Source of the DNA: Sphingomonas sp. IW22 | GTDB taxonomy: Bacteria > Pseudomonadota > Alphaproteobacteria > Sphingomonadales > Sphingomonadaceae | DNA: 64,000 nt | Assembly: GCF_041321155.1 (NCBI RefSeq) | Contig: NZ_JBGGWB010000003.1 | Location: forward strand, 124,001 to 188,000 | Reading direction: 5' to 3' | In this document: positions 16,707 to 25,873 of the stretch, in pieces | Layout: each line of letters opens with the position of its first letter | Numbering within the stretch: the stretch's first letter is position 1 | Notes under the pieces: model-generated | Database searches by the model: none | What the model saw: only the letters and a program-made list of their open reading frames with translations | What the model was told of the DNA's origin: nothing | Translations under genes and position numbers: made by a program

Positions 16707-17403
16707 TCTGACGGTGCTGGCGGTCGAGGACAATGCGTTGGCGCGCGCCGCGTTGCTGCGCTTGCTGAAAACGCATGCCGGGATCGGCGAAATCATCGAT
16801 GCCGCGTCGCTGCGCGAGGCACGAGAATACGCAGCAGCAAGACCGTTCGACGTCGTGTTCCTCGATGTCTGCCTGCCCGATGGAACGGGAACCGAGTTCG
16901 GCAGCGAACTGGCCGCACGTCCCGCGCCACCGGCGCTGATCTATCTGACCGCCGACCCCGGAGCCGCGGTCGAGGCATTTCGGCAGGGGGCGTTCGATTA
17001 TTTGCTGAAGCCGGTAGCTGCGCCCGAACTGGCAAGGGCGCTGGGACGCGTCCGCCAGGCACGGCATGGTGCACCGCCTGCTCCTATCGAAATCCGCGAC
17101 GGCGCATCGACGCGCTTCATCGCGCCCGAACTGATCGCCGCGGTCGAAAGTGCCGGACACTATCAGTGCCTTCATGCCGGGGGCGAGGTTCACCTGGTGC
17201 GTCAGCCGATCGCGGTACTGCTGGCACGACTCGGCCCTGGATTCGTCCGCGTCCACCGATCGGTGGTCGTACGCGCGAGCCAGGTCGCTGCGCTGGAGAC
17301 AAGGCGAAACGGCGACGGCGAGATCGAGTTGGCGGGCGGCAAGCGGGTGCGGTTCAGCCGCTCGTATCGCGGCGACCTGGAAGCGGCGCTGGGCGCGCGC
17401 TGA
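16699..17403 (+). CDS. LytTR-family response regulator, 234 aa
   Basis: An N-terminal receiver (about 1-120; VLAVEDNALA, aspartate in VVFLDVCLPDG, lysine in YLLKPVA) is joined to a C-terminal LytTR DNA-binding domain (about 135-232) recognised by FVRVHRSVVVRASQV and the final RFSRSYRGDLEAAL. It should bind promoter repeats as a transcription regulator controlled by the overlapping LytS-type kinase. The amidohydrolase gene starts about 90 bp downstream on the same strand and could be in the same transcript or be a target. Confidence 0.88.
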   Translation: MSDLTVLAVEDNALARAALLRLLKTHAGIGEIIDAASLREAREYAAARPFDVVFLDVCLPDGTGTEFGSELAARPAPPALIYLTADPGAAVEAFRQGAFDYLLKPVAAPELARALGRVRQARHGAPPAPIEIRDGASTRFIAPELIAAVESAGHYQCLHAGGEVHLVRQPIAVLLARLGPGFVRVHRSVVVRASQVAALETRRNGDGEIELAGGKRVRFSRSYRGDLEAALGAR

Positions 17404-17496
17404 CCGGTCCACGACGTCCGCGCCCCGGCTCACGTCACGCACGATGGCCGGGTGCGGCGCACGGGGTAGCTGCAGACAACCCATCAAGGAGTTGTC

Positions 17497-18786
17497 ATGA
17501 ACCGCTTTGCCGCGCCCTTTCTTGCCCTGCTGCTGGCCGTCGTGCCGACGAATCCGGCCGCTTCCCAGATCGCCGGCGCGCCCCGCGCGGTGGCGGCATT
17601 ACCGAAACCCGTGCTCGCGCTCGAGGGCGGACGATGGTTCGACGGCCGTCGTTTCGTCGAGGACAACTGGTACAGCGTCGATGGAAGGTTGACGCGCAAA
17701 CGCCCCGCGCGGATCGATGCGCGGATCGACCTGCGGCACCGCTACATCCTTCCGCCATTGGCCGATGCGCACAACCACAATCTTCAGAACGCGTGGTCCG
17801 CAGCCACCTTCGCCGACGACTATCTGCGGCGCGGCATCTTCTATTCGGCGCAGCTGGCTGCGAATGCGGACGAGATTGCGGGATATCGGGGTTTGCTTGG
17901 CGGCGCGGGGCGTGTCGACGTGCTGTGGGCCGAAGCGACGCTGTCCAGTTCGGACGGACACCCGCTGGGGTTGGCGCTGGCGGGCGCCAAGCAGGCCGGC
18001 ATGCCGGCGGTCGCCAAGGATTACATCGACAAGGCTTTCTGGGCGATCGACACCCGCGCCGACCTTGAGAAGAAGTGGCCGAAGATCGCAGAAAGCCAGC
18101 CCAGGCTGGTCAAGGTCATCGTCGTCGACGACGCCCATGCGGCGGCACAGCGCAAGGACCCTTCGAGTTACGGCCAACGCGGGTTGAGCGCGGCGCTGCT
18201 GCCCGAGATCGTGGCGCGCGCCCATGCCATTGGCGCCCGCGTCGCAGCGCATGTCGACAGCGCCGACGATATCGACCGTGCGGTCGCCGCAGGCGTGGAC
18301 ATCGTCGCGCATTTGAACACGCGCATCCCGGCCGGACTGGGCGCCGCCGATCTGCGGCTGTCCGACAGGACGATCGCCGAGATGAAACGGCGCGGAACGG
18401 TCATCATTCCGACCGTCGCGGTAACGCGGTACTACCTCAAGGCGCATCCCGGGGATCGCGCCACGCTGATGGGGGTCATTGTCGACAATCTGGCCCGGCT
18501 GAAGGCCGCGGGGGTAACGATGGCAACGGGAAGCGATCTGTTTGACGGATCGGTGATCGACGAGATCGAGGCGATGGGCGCAACGCGCGTCTTTACCCCG
18601 ACCGAACTGCTCCGCATTGCCACATCGGTCACGCCGCAAGCGATGTTTCCCGATCGGCGGGTCGGCGTGTTTTCAGAGGGCGCCGAGGCCAGCATCGTCG
18701 CGTACGACGCTGATCCGACACGTGACCTGACCGTGTTGCGAGCGCCCAGGCTTGCGATCAAGCAAGGGGAAGTCCTGGCACGATGA
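17497..18786 (+). CDS. Secreted amidohydrolase-family protein, 429 aa
   Basis: An N-terminal signal peptide (about 1-23) is followed by a metal-dependent amidohydrolase of the imidazolonepropionase-like/prolidase-like group. Metal motif ADAHNHN lies at about residue 88. Later ligands are the histidines in VAAHVDSAD and IVAHLNTR and the aspartate in ATGSDLFDG. The C-terminal SIVAYDADPTRDL is the small beta domain typical of the family. It probably hydrolyses an amide or peptide-like bond in the periplasm; the substrate is unknown. An AAGGAG ribosome site sits 6 bases before the ATG. It follows the LytS/LytTR pair on the same strand. Confidence 0.82.
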   Translation: MNRFAAPFLALLLAVVPTNPAASQIAGAPRAVAALPKPVLALEGGRWFDGRRFVEDNWYSVDGRLTRKRPARIDARIDLRHRYILPPLADAHNHNLQNAWSAATFADDYLRRGIFYSAQLAANADEIAGYRGLLGGAGRVDVLWAEATLSSSDGHPLGLALAGAKQAGMPAVAKDYIDKAFWAIDTRADLEKKWPKIAESQPRLVKVIVVDDAHAAAQRKDPSSYGQRGLSAALLPEIVARAHAIGARVAAHVDSADDIDRAVAAGVDIVAHLNTRIPAGLGAADLRLSDRTIAEMKRRGTVIIPTVAVTRYYLKAHPGDRATLMGVIVDNLARLKAAGVTMATGSDLFDGSVIDEIEAMGATRVFTPTELLRIATSVTPQAMFPDRRVGVFSEGAEASIVAYDADPTRDLTVLRAPRLAIKQGEVLAR

Positions 18787-18956
18787 AACCATGGCACAGA
18801 CGGTGTTTGCGACCGTCCGCTTGCCAGATCCGTTCTCCTCAACCGGGAACGGCGGTCCTGCGCGATGCACAGCAAAAGCGGTCCGACCATGCCGTTCCCA
18901 ATCCCTGTCGTTCTGCGGTCCGTTCGTCAGACGCCGGATGTCGGATATCCAAATCT

Positions 18957-19347
18957 GCCGATCGATCGCTCCGCGCGCCGCCGCCAGCGTGCCGATCAGA
19001 TTGGTCTCGATCACGTAGCGCCAGTCGTCGTCCTCCATCTCGTGGATCGGCTGAGCGCCGATCGCGGCGCAAGAGACAAGCATGTCGATGCCGCCGAACT
19101 TCTCATCCATCTCGGCGAACACGGCGTCGATGCCCTCTTTTGTCGAGGCATCCGCGATCAGCCCTTCGACGGTGCCAGACGCTGAGTCCGCCGAAGCCAG
19201 CGCATCATCTAGTCCCGCCTGATGGCGGCCGAAAGTCAGCACCCGTGCGCCCTCTTGAGCAAGCAGCGCAACGGTGGCCAGCCCGATGCCGGTCGTCCCG
19301 CCGGTGACAAGAATGCGCTTGTCCTTCAGTGTCGTTTGCTCGTGCAT
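18957..19347 (-). pseudogene. SDR oxidoreductase, 3' end lost
   Basis: The first 130 or so residues are a good short-chain dehydrogenase: ILVTGGTTGIGLATVALL is the NAD(P)-binding loop and VSCAAIG the NNAG-like motif. After AARGAIDR, at about 18,957, the similarity stops before the catalytic Ser and YxxxK would appear. The frame continues to 18,673 but runs into decayed intergenic-type sequence and the antisense of the amidohydrolase. The enzyme cannot be active. The ATG at 19,347 follows the stop of the large hypothetical gene by 2 bp, so the two were once an operon. Confidence 0.75.
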
Positions 19348-19349
19348 GA

Positions 19350-21575
19350 TTATTCCCAACGCAAATAAAGGCGGCCGCTTGCCGGGACGCGATAGTCGAT
19401 GCGATCAGCCGAGGCGTTGTGGGGCCGCAGGATATCTCCATCGGCCGTGCTGATTGTAACCTTGCCAAGTTTGCGCCGCTTCGAGCGCACGATGCTCAAA
19501 TCTGCAGTGCATCGTTCGCCGCCATCCAAAATGATCGTCAGGGAGCGGTCGCCGGTGCGCTCCGTCGAGCGGATGAAGTGATCGCAATATAGCTGGAAGG
19601 GTGCGCCCTCGATCGGGTGGAAGGCGCGGGTGGCAAAGATGAAGGCGGCGCCGGCGCCATAAACCTCCTGGCCCACCTGTCCCGCCTGCTCGCCGCCCGG
19701 GTAGAGATCCTCGACCGGAAACGACAGCTTGCGATCGATATGACCGTTGCTTTCCCGTTGATCGGAAGCCAGCGCGTCCGCTGGAAGCGCATCGGGATAA
19801 TAATACCAGCCGCGATGAAGCGCGTATCGGCAGAATTCCGAGATCAGCATCCGGGCGGCCGGTTCGATATCAGGCCCGCTGTCACGCAAATAGCGCTCGA
19901 ACGCCACAAATGAGTCGAAGCATTCATAGATCGCCATGTACGGCGCATCCTGAAGGCATGAGACGCCCATGAACGTGCTGTAATGCGCCGCGTGGTCCAG
20001 ATCGCTTTCCCAGACCACGCAATTGTGAAAGAAGCTCGCCAGATACACGTAGCTTTGTTCGAGATAGACGGTCTGGTTGGTGATCCGCCACAACCGCATG
20101 CAAGCCGCGGCACCCCATGCCGTGAGATTGGCCTGATAATTGACCTTGAAGCGCAGACCCATGGCCGTGTCGATCGCGTTGCGGGCCTCATCCAGGAAAC
20201 GCTTGTCGTCGGTCAGCTCGAATGCCTGCAACATGACCCAGGCATAGATGCCGCCGACATCGGTCTGACCGCGGTCGTCAGCCTCCGCGGTGTCGGTGAT
20301 GACGGTGAAGTCCGTCACCTTGTACTGGATCGGCCATTTGTACTTGAAATGCTGCGCGGCCCTGATGCCGAAGTCGATCGACTTGAGCAGCAGCACTTTC
20401 GCATCCTCGTCACCGTCGAGCGCGAGTATGCCGAGGTTCAGCATTGGGTGGTAGAGGTACCAGCTATCGACCGCGTCCGCGTCCTTGTCATCACCGACAT
20501 TGGGCAGATAGCGGCGGAGCGACTGAAGCTCGGGGTCGAAGAACTTCTCCAGACCGGCTTTGAATTCCGCCTCTAAAGGATGGGGTGAGCCGCACCATTT
20601 GCCCCAGTCGTGAATGGCCGTGACGATCGACATCTGCACCATGATGTCGGGATATTCGGCGTTGGTGTACGGGTGGACGTAACGATGCCCATAATGCGCG
20701 ATCGTCGCCTCGGGCGCGTTGTCGAGATCGCGCAGCGTCCATTCGGCGCGCTTTACCCAGTCCCGAAACTCAACCTTGGGTCGCTCGATCGTGGCGTAAG
20801 CGATGCCGAGCATCTGCAGGAATCTGCGCGCCGAATCCCTTTCGTGCAGCGGCGCCTGGTGCCGGAAGACGAGGATCGCGTCGGGCAGCGTGACCTCCAC
20901 GCCGGCCTCCAGCGCGCTTTCGCAAGCCGGTGTGTCGTCTTCCGGGGTGGGGATCATGTAACCCAGTTCGGGCCATGTCCCGCCCACCACCGCATCGGGC
21001 TTGGTCCCGGTGGCCCGGTAATAATCGTTCAGCGCGGTCAGGTTCTGAACGTATAGCACATCGCCGAAGCTGGGCTCCTCTATATGAAGATAGGCAACCG
21101 CCACGTTCAGCCCGCGCTGCCCTACTTCGATGCTGCCGCCCGCGCCCAGGGGATCGTCGTTCGCATCAAGGGGATAAAGATCGCGCGGCATGAACGGAAT
21201 CGACGTCGATACTTCGGGCGTCAGGCGTACTGTAACCCGCACATTCTCCAGCGCATGTGGGCCCGCGCGCACGGCGATGACGTGCAGGCCAAGGCTGCTG
21301 GTGACTTCAAGGCGCGCGATTTCGCCCGGCTCCGCCTTCACGGCCTTGCAGGTGAACGCACCGACCAGATATGCCGCCCGAAGCGCCACGCCGCCCCGTC
21401 CTTGCCGACGAATGAGTAACCACAGGGAATCGGTCGCGGAGCGAATCTCGACGTCGAGTTCGCCGAGCGGGAACGCTGCGATCGGGGCGTCGGCGCTCCG
21501 ATCGCCGATACCCCGAAGCGCCAGGGCGTGTGGGCTGCCTTTGCACGTGGGCAGCTCTAGGTTCGTCGTGGCCAT
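19350..21575 (-). CDS. Uncharacterised 741-aa protein, possibly alpha/alpha-toroid type
   Basis: I do not recognise this family with confidence. The protein has no signal peptide or membrane segment. The N-terminal third looks beta-rich. The middle and C-terminal part (about 260-640) is helical and rich in aromatic and His/Asp residues, for example HYGHRYVHPYTN, AIHDWGKWCG, WYLYHPMLN, GGIYAWVM and HRGWYYYPD. This pattern resembles six-hairpin glycosidase-like folds, but no catalytic pair can be named. The last 90 residues look like another beta domain. It sits between two truncated SDR genes on the same strand, so the locus was probably a sugar or polyol oxidation/degradation operon. The ATG at 21,575 has a weak GGGAT ribosome site. 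Confidence 0.65.
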   Translation of the reverse strand: MATTNLELPTCKGSPHALALRGIGDRSADAPIAAFPLGELDVEIRSATDSLWLLIRRQGRGGVALRAAYLVGAFTCKAVKAEPGEIARLEVTSSLGLHVIAVRAGPHALENVRVTVRLTPEVSTSIPFMPRDLYPLDANDDPLGAGGSIEVGQRGLNVAVAYLHIEEPSFGDVLYVQNLTALNDYYRATGTKPDAVVGGTWPELGYMIPTPEDDTPACESALEAGVEVTLPDAILVFRHQAPLHERDSARRFLQMLGIAYATIERPKVEFRDWVKRAEWTLRDLDNAPEATIAHYGHRYVHPYTNAEYPDIMVQMSIVTAIHDWGKWCGSPHPLEAEFKAGLEKFFDPELQSLRRYLPNVGDDKDADAVDSWYLYHPMLNLGILALDGDEDAKVLLLKSIDFGIRAAQHFKYKWPIQYKVTDFTVITDTAEADDRGQTDVGGIYAWVMLQAFELTDDKRFLDEARNAIDTAMGLRFKVNYQANLTAWGAAACMRLWRITNQTVYLEQSYVYLASFFHNCVVWESDLDHAAHYSTFMGVSCLQDAPYMAIYECFDSFVAFERYLRDSGPDIEPAARMLISEFCRYALHRGWYYYPDALPADALASDQRESNGHIDRKLSFPVEDLYPGGEQAGQVGQEVYGAGAAFIFATRAFHPIEGAPFQLYCDHFIRSTERTGDRSLTIILDGGERCTADLSIVRSKRRKLGKVTISTADGDILRPHNASADRIDYRVPASGRLYLRWE

Positions 21576-21639
21576 ATCGATCCCTGAACCTGTCTGATGT
21601 TGATGGTGAATTCCCGAAAAGGTTAGCTTCGCGGATGTT

Positions 21640-22062
21640 AATCAACGTGCCGCCGCGATCGCGCATTGCGTTGACCGCGATCTGCGAAGCCTGAACCATG
21701 CCGAAATAGCCAATATCGAACAAACGGCGATGGTCCCCAATCGGCGTGTCGCGCAGCCAACCATAAATCCCTGCCGCGGCGGCATTGACCCAGCTGTCGA
21801 TGCCGCAGGACTGCTCAAAGGCCATTCGTGCTGCCTGCCGCGAAGTGTCTGGCTCGGCGATATCCCCGGCGACGAAACTCGCGGCCGCGCCTTTCCGGTT
21901 CAGATCGCGAACGATCGTGTCCGGCGCCGCCTGATTGCGGGCGACCAGGATCACCCGTGCGCCGGCCAGTGCCGCTCGCCGGGCTGTCGCCAGCCCGATG
22001 CCGGAAGATGCGCCGGTGATGACGATCGTCTGCGCCGACAGCGGCTTGGGGTGAAAGGTCAT
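21640..22062 (-). pseudogene. SDR oxidoreductase, truncated after the NAD-binding half
   Basis: The start at 22,062 leads into a clear SDR: IVITGASSGIGLATARRA, WVNAAAAGIYG, and AMRDRGGTLINI at about 21,650. Immediately afterwards similarity ends, before the catalytic tyrosine and lysine. The frame drifts on to 21,307 inside the antisense of the next gene. A deletion has joined this 5' half to the leader of the 741-aa gene. Together with the SDR fragment at 19,347 it makes two truncated dehydrogenases around one intact gene. Confidence 0.75.
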
Positions 22063-22111
22063 GCTTGCTCCAGACGTTGCCGGGTGGAAAACGCCACCTG
22101 GCCATATCGGT

Positions 22112-22609
22112 TCAACCAGTGGCGAGCGCGTCTTCGTTGACGGTCTTGTCGGCGATGTCGGTCAGCAACTCGTCGGTCTGCGATTCTTCTTCGAGCGTCT
22201 GTTCGATCAGGCTGACGGCCTCGTCCAGACCGAGCAGCTGCGCCCAGCGCCGCAGCGTGCCATAGCGCGTGATCTCGTAATGCTCGACCGCCTGCGCCGA
22301 CGCCAGCAGACCGGCGTCGAGTGCCGGGCTGTCCTTGTAATCCTCGATGATCTCTTCACCCTCGGCAACGATGCCGTCGATCGCTTCACAGGTTTTGCCG
22401 CGTGGAGTCTTGCCGATGATTTCGAAAACCTGCTGAAGGCGTTCGATCTGCCCCTCGGTCTGGTCGCGATGCGTCTCGAATGCGGATTTCAGTTCCTCCG
22501 ACTTTGCCGCGCGCGCCATTTTGGGCAAGGTCCGCAGGATTTTGCGCTCTGCGTAATAGATGTCGCGCAGGGTGTCGTGAAATAGCGTTTCAAGCGTTTT
22601 ATTCGCCAT
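22112..22609 (-). CDS. YciE-like ferritin-like protein (DUF892), 165 aa
   Basis: The whole length matches the DUF892/YciE family: LFHDTLRDIYYAERKILRTL at the N-terminus, an internal helix with THRDQTEGQIERLQQVFE, then AVEHYEITRYGTL. These proteins have a four-helix bundle with a di-metal site and are usually induced by osmotic or starvation stress through the general stress response. Here it heads the left end of a stress cluster with a DUF4142 protein and manganese catalase on the same strand. No EcfG-type promoter was found directly upstream by eye. Confidence 0.88.
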   Translation of the reverse strand: MANKTLETLFHDTLRDIYYAERKILRTLPKMARAAKSEELKSAFETHRDQTEGQIERLQQVFEIIGKTPRGKTCEAIDGIVAEGEEIIEDYKDSPALDAGLLASAQAVEHYEITRYGTLRRWAQLLGLDEAVSLIEQTLEEESQTDELLTDIADKTVNEDALATG

Positions 22610-23070
22610 GGGAATGTGCCTTTGTCAGCATGTTGGAGGGGATCGCTGGCAGGGAAGGATTCGTGTGACGCCTGATCGACGCGGGCCCAGCGTCTGCGTT
22701 CGGGACCGGCCATGCTGGCAGGTCCCGCGTCGCGAACGACCGGGCATTGCCGTGCTGTTGGCCGTGCCCGACCGCGACGGACGGTCAGTATGGCGACACC
22801 CGCGCCCAACGCTGCGACGGCAGCGCCCAGCACGGCGCCGCGCACCATTGCATCCGGGCGCAGCGCCGGTTGGGGGGAATGTCCCGCACCGCTTCGGCAT
22901 GGATCACGCCGGACGTGTCGATCACGTCGATACCGGCCACCCGGCGCGGATAGCCTTTGCCCTCGGGTTCGCCGCTCCGCTCGCCTCGCATTCCGCCGGG
23001 TGGGGTGCTTGTTTGGCTTGCGGGTCGGTGGTGCTTTCAAGCAGCGTCGCACCCAGGCCGGTGTCCTTCA
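22489..23070 (-). pseudogene. Small membrane protein with ESFPASDP motif, probably frameshifted
   Basis: On the minus strand one frame from an ATG at 22,848 gives a membrane helix (GAVLGAAVAALGAGVAIL) and then VDQASHESFPASDPL, a short C-terminal motif common in small alphaproteobacterial stress proteins. Upstream pieces with protein-like composition (TTDPQAKQAPHPAE; AGIDVIDTSGVIHAEAVRD) lie in two other frames, so the gene seems to carry frameshifts. The helix frame stays open past the motif into the antiparallel-phase start of the YciE-like gene. Whether a shorter functional protein is made cannot be told. Confidence 0.35.
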
Positions 23071-23076
23071 CGCTGT

Positions 23077-23637
23077 TCACGGGTTGCTGCCGATCCGGCG
23101 CAATCGCTCCAGATGCTGCTCGATTATCGGAACGGCAGCCGTGGCGGCCTTTTGCAACTCAGGCGTGTCGCCGCCCTCTGCATAGCCACGATGCAGCGTC
23201 AGCGCTTCCTGATGCGCCTGCATTTGCTGCGTCAGATAGGCAGAATGCAGGGCATCACCTTGCTGAGCGCGCAATTGCGCCAGCATCTGCGCGTGCTTGG
23301 GCTGGAGTGACGGGGGCGGGGGCGTGATGCCCGCCGATCGTGCGGCGCCAGTCAGCGTCTGGGTCGTTTTCTGATGATGCTGGATCATCATCCGCGCGAA
23401 ATCGCGCACCGGCGCGGGGGCGTCGCTGCCCTCCACCATCTGGGAGGACTGGATCTCATACTGGTCGCTCGATGCCGCTGCGGCCAGATAAGCGGATGCG
23501 GTTGTCGGCATGGCGCTGGCTGGTGCATCGGGGTCCATCCGGGCAGCCTGGTCGGGCGTGGCATTGCCGATCGGGTCATCGGCGCAGCCCAGCAGCAACA
23601 CGGCCGCCGGCAAGGCAAGTGCAATGATATGTCGCAT
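23077..23637 (-). CDS. DUF4142 lipoprotein
   Basis: A signal peptide with lipobox (AAVLLLGCAD) anchors this protein in a membrane. The rest is a DUF4142 domain: YLAAAASSDQYEIQSSQ, then RDFARMMIQHHQKTTQTL, then AHQEALTLHRGYAEGGD. The family has a ferritin-like helical bundle with conserved histidines; its biochemical role is not established, and it appears in stress operons. I chose the ATG at 23,637 (AGGAG ribosome site 7 bases upstream) over the TTG at 23,643. It is 26 bp from the manganese catalase stop and probably co-transcribed with it. Confidence 0.85.
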   Translation of the reverse strand: MRHIIALALPAAVLLLGCADDPIGNATPDQAARMDPDAPASAMPTTASAYLAAAASSDQYEIQSSQMVEGSDAPAPVRDFARMMIQHHQKTTQTLTGAARSAGITPPPPSLQPKHAQMLAQLRAQQGDALHSAYLTQQMQAHQEALTLHRGYAEGGDTPELQKAATAAVPIIEQHLERLRRIGSNP

Positions 23638-23663
23638 CGTCAATCTCCTGGAAATGGGGTGGA

Positions 23664-24560
23664 TCAGCCGCGATCAGGTGTGATCGCGTCCTCGATGGCA
23701 TGGGCTGCACGGCCGAGAATGCCCTCTCCACCGCCGGTCATCTGTTGCGTCTGCGCGCCGCCGCCGGGGCGGGGGGGCGCCAATTGCGGCTCGCCGCCCA
23801 GCGGTTCCATCGGCCGATGTGAATATTGCGACTTACCGTCCAGGGACGGCCCTTCGGACCAACGGCCGGCGGGCGGCGGCGTGCCGTCGCGATTGAAGCC
23901 GAGCTGCACATAGGCGAACTCTCTATTCTCGTTTTCTTGGGGGAAACTGTTGGGGATGGGCAGATTGCCCTCCAGTCCGCCCAGTTCCTCGATCACCGCC
24001 ATGAATTGCTGCTGATGATAGGTGTCGCGGGCGATCAGGTAGGACAGCATGTCCTTCATACCGGGATCGTCGGTCATGTTGTACAGCTTGGTCGCCAGCA
24101 TCCGGCCGGTGCTTTCCGCCGTGACATTCGCCATCATGTCGGCGGCAAGGTTGCCGCTGGCATAGACATGGCTGCAATCGAATGGAACGCCATTGGCGTC
24201 GCTGGGCAGCGCGGTGAGCGCCGTCGACAGGACGTGGCGCATATCCATGCCGTTCAACACGGATCCGCCAGCCGCATCGGCAGCGACGTCTTCCTTGATT
24301 GACAGCGGCGCATCCTCGAGGTTGAGCGCGACTGCGGTCGCCAGCATCTCGATATGCGCGATCTCCTCGGTCGCGGTATTTAAAAGCAGGTCGCGATATT
24401 TGGCGGGTCCGCGTGCGCCCCATGCCTGAAAGAAATATTGCAGGCAGACCCTGATCTCCCCCTCGATACCGCCAATGGCCTGTTGGAGGGCGCGCGCAAA
24501 GCGAGGGTCGGGCCGTTCGACGCGAACGGGATACTGTAGCAGTCGATCGGTATAATACAT
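23664..24560 (-). CDS. Manganese catalase, 298 aa
   Basis: A non-haem catalase that splits hydrogen peroxide with a di-manganese centre. Ligand-bearing helices are visible: GIEGEIRVCLQYF, NTATEEIAHIEML, VTAESTGRMLATKLY and ARDTYHQQQF. The length and the Pro-rich C-terminal tail (after about 240) fit the family. It has no signal peptide, so it acts in the cytoplasm. The gene has a GGAGG ribosome site and leads the DUF4142 and YciE-like genes on the same strand, which together look like an oxidative/general stress module. Confidence 0.92.
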   Translation of the reverse strand: MYYTDRLLQYPVRVERPDPRFARALQQAIGGIEGEIRVCLQYFFQAWGARGPAKYRDLLLNTATEEIAHIEMLATAVALNLEDAPLSIKEDVAADAAGGSVLNGMDMRHVLSTALTALPSDANGVPFDCSHVYASGNLAADMMANVTAESTGRMLATKLYNMTDDPGMKDMLSYLIARDTYHQQQFMAVIEELGGLEGNLPIPNSFPQENENREFAYVQLGFNRDGTPPPAGRWSEGPSLDGKSQYSHRPMEPLGGEPQLAPPRPGGGAQTQQMTGGGEGILGRAAHAIEDAITPDRG

Positions 24561-24599
24561 CGCGATTTCCTCCGGGTGAGATGGTTTCCCTCGTTATGG

Positions 24600-24806
24600 C
24601 GAGTGACAGCGTTCGGGGTGCCGCCGGTTGACTGGTCGCCAAGATGTCCAGGCCCATGATAGACCTGCTCGCTCTGGCCGCCGTGCTTCGGGTTCCTGGC
24701 CCCGCCCTTGCCGGTATAGGGGGTTGGGTTAAGCGGCACCGTCGCTTTCGCTACCGGCTTTGCCGGAAGCTGGACCGCGTGTTCGATCCGGGTCGCGGGG
24801 ACTCAT
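24600..24806 (-). pseudogene. Small hydrophilic stress-type protein, probably frameshifted
   Basis: An ATG at 24,806 with a strong AGGAG site opens a 25-codon frame (MSPRDPDRTRG) ending at a TAA at 24,729. Directly after, in another frame, comes a Gly/Asn-rich sequence PYTGKGGARNPKHGGQSEQ followed by GPGHLGDQSTGG. The two parts read like one small, disordered protein broken by a frameshift near 24,730. It lies just upstream of manganese catalase. A sequencing error is equally possible. Confidence 0.35.
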
Positions 24807-25048
24807 GGCTCGCTCCTTTTGGTGTCCGTCCAAGAACCGGACAGCGAGCAAGTTGTTGCGGCGAAAAGGGAAACGCGAAATTCACAATCAGAGATGGGTT
24901 AATTGGCGGCTAATAACCGCTAGGCAGTGCGACAGGTTAATTACGTGTATCAGCCTTCCCGACTACCGGTTCAATCTTGAGTCGCATTTCAGTCGGCTTA
25001 TCAGGGCTTTTGTCCGCCGAACGGCCATGCCAAGCACTTGCGAGATGG

Positions 25049-25600
25049 GAACTGAGCAGCCCCCACCGGGTGGTCCGGGTTGATAGTTAGTCATTGTGGT
25101 GTCCGCCGCCATTGCCGGTCGGAGGTGAAGCGAAGCGGAACCGGAGACCGGCAATGGCGGTGTCGCCGCTTTCGGGGCTGGCGGCCGGTAGCCCAGACTG
25201 CTGTGCCGCCGGACGGCGTTGTAATGGCGCCGCCATGCCTCGATCAGCACCCCGGCCTGGGCGAGGCTGTAGAAGATTTCGCCATTGAGCAGTTCGTCAC
25301 GCAGCGACCCGTTGAAGCTCTCGTTATAGCCGTTCTCCCAAGGCGAGCCCGGCGTGATGTAAAGCGTCTTCACACCGATCTGCCCGAGCCAAGGGCGGAC
25401 CGCGGTGGCGATGAATTCGCGCCGTTATCGGATCTGATATGTGCTGGCGAGCCCCGCTCGATGAACAGTTCTGCGAGTGCCGCCAGCACATCCTCATGGC
25501 TGTGCCGGCGCGCGACCACCAGCAATGTCGGTCGTTCCCGCCGCCAGTTCGAGCCGGATGAACGAACGGCAGATTTTGGGATCGCGTAGAACCACGCTGA
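25049..25600 (-). pseudogene. IS3-family transposase (orfB) remnant
   Basis: The minus strand from 25,373 encodes an intact IS3 orfB C-terminal region: [20 protein letters not shown] carries the third catalytic acidic residue, then [16 protein letters not shown]. Upstream, pieces such as [16 protein letters not shown] continue in other frames, and the first catalytic aspartates cannot be read through. The likely end of the element is near 25,049, where CAGCCCCCACCGGG resembles IS3-type termini. The opposite end is not visible, so the element is truncated. Confidence 0.75.
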
Positions 25601-25873
25601 ACGGCTGAGATTAAGGCGCTTCGCTGACCGGCTTGTTTCCGGCAGTTGTCCGGCAGGTCATGGGCCGATTGCGGACTGACGGTTTTTAGGTGATCGCGAC
25701 ACGATAGCTGCCGTTGCCGGCGGTAGCTCCATCTGGCGGGTTCCGACCCAATCCTCGCCATTCATGGACAATCGGCTGCCCGGCCGTAAGCTGCCGATGC
25801 AACAGAATGGGCAACCCTATTGGTGTCGCACACGAATCCGACACCCCTTTTTCTCATCTGAAAGGGGAATCTA

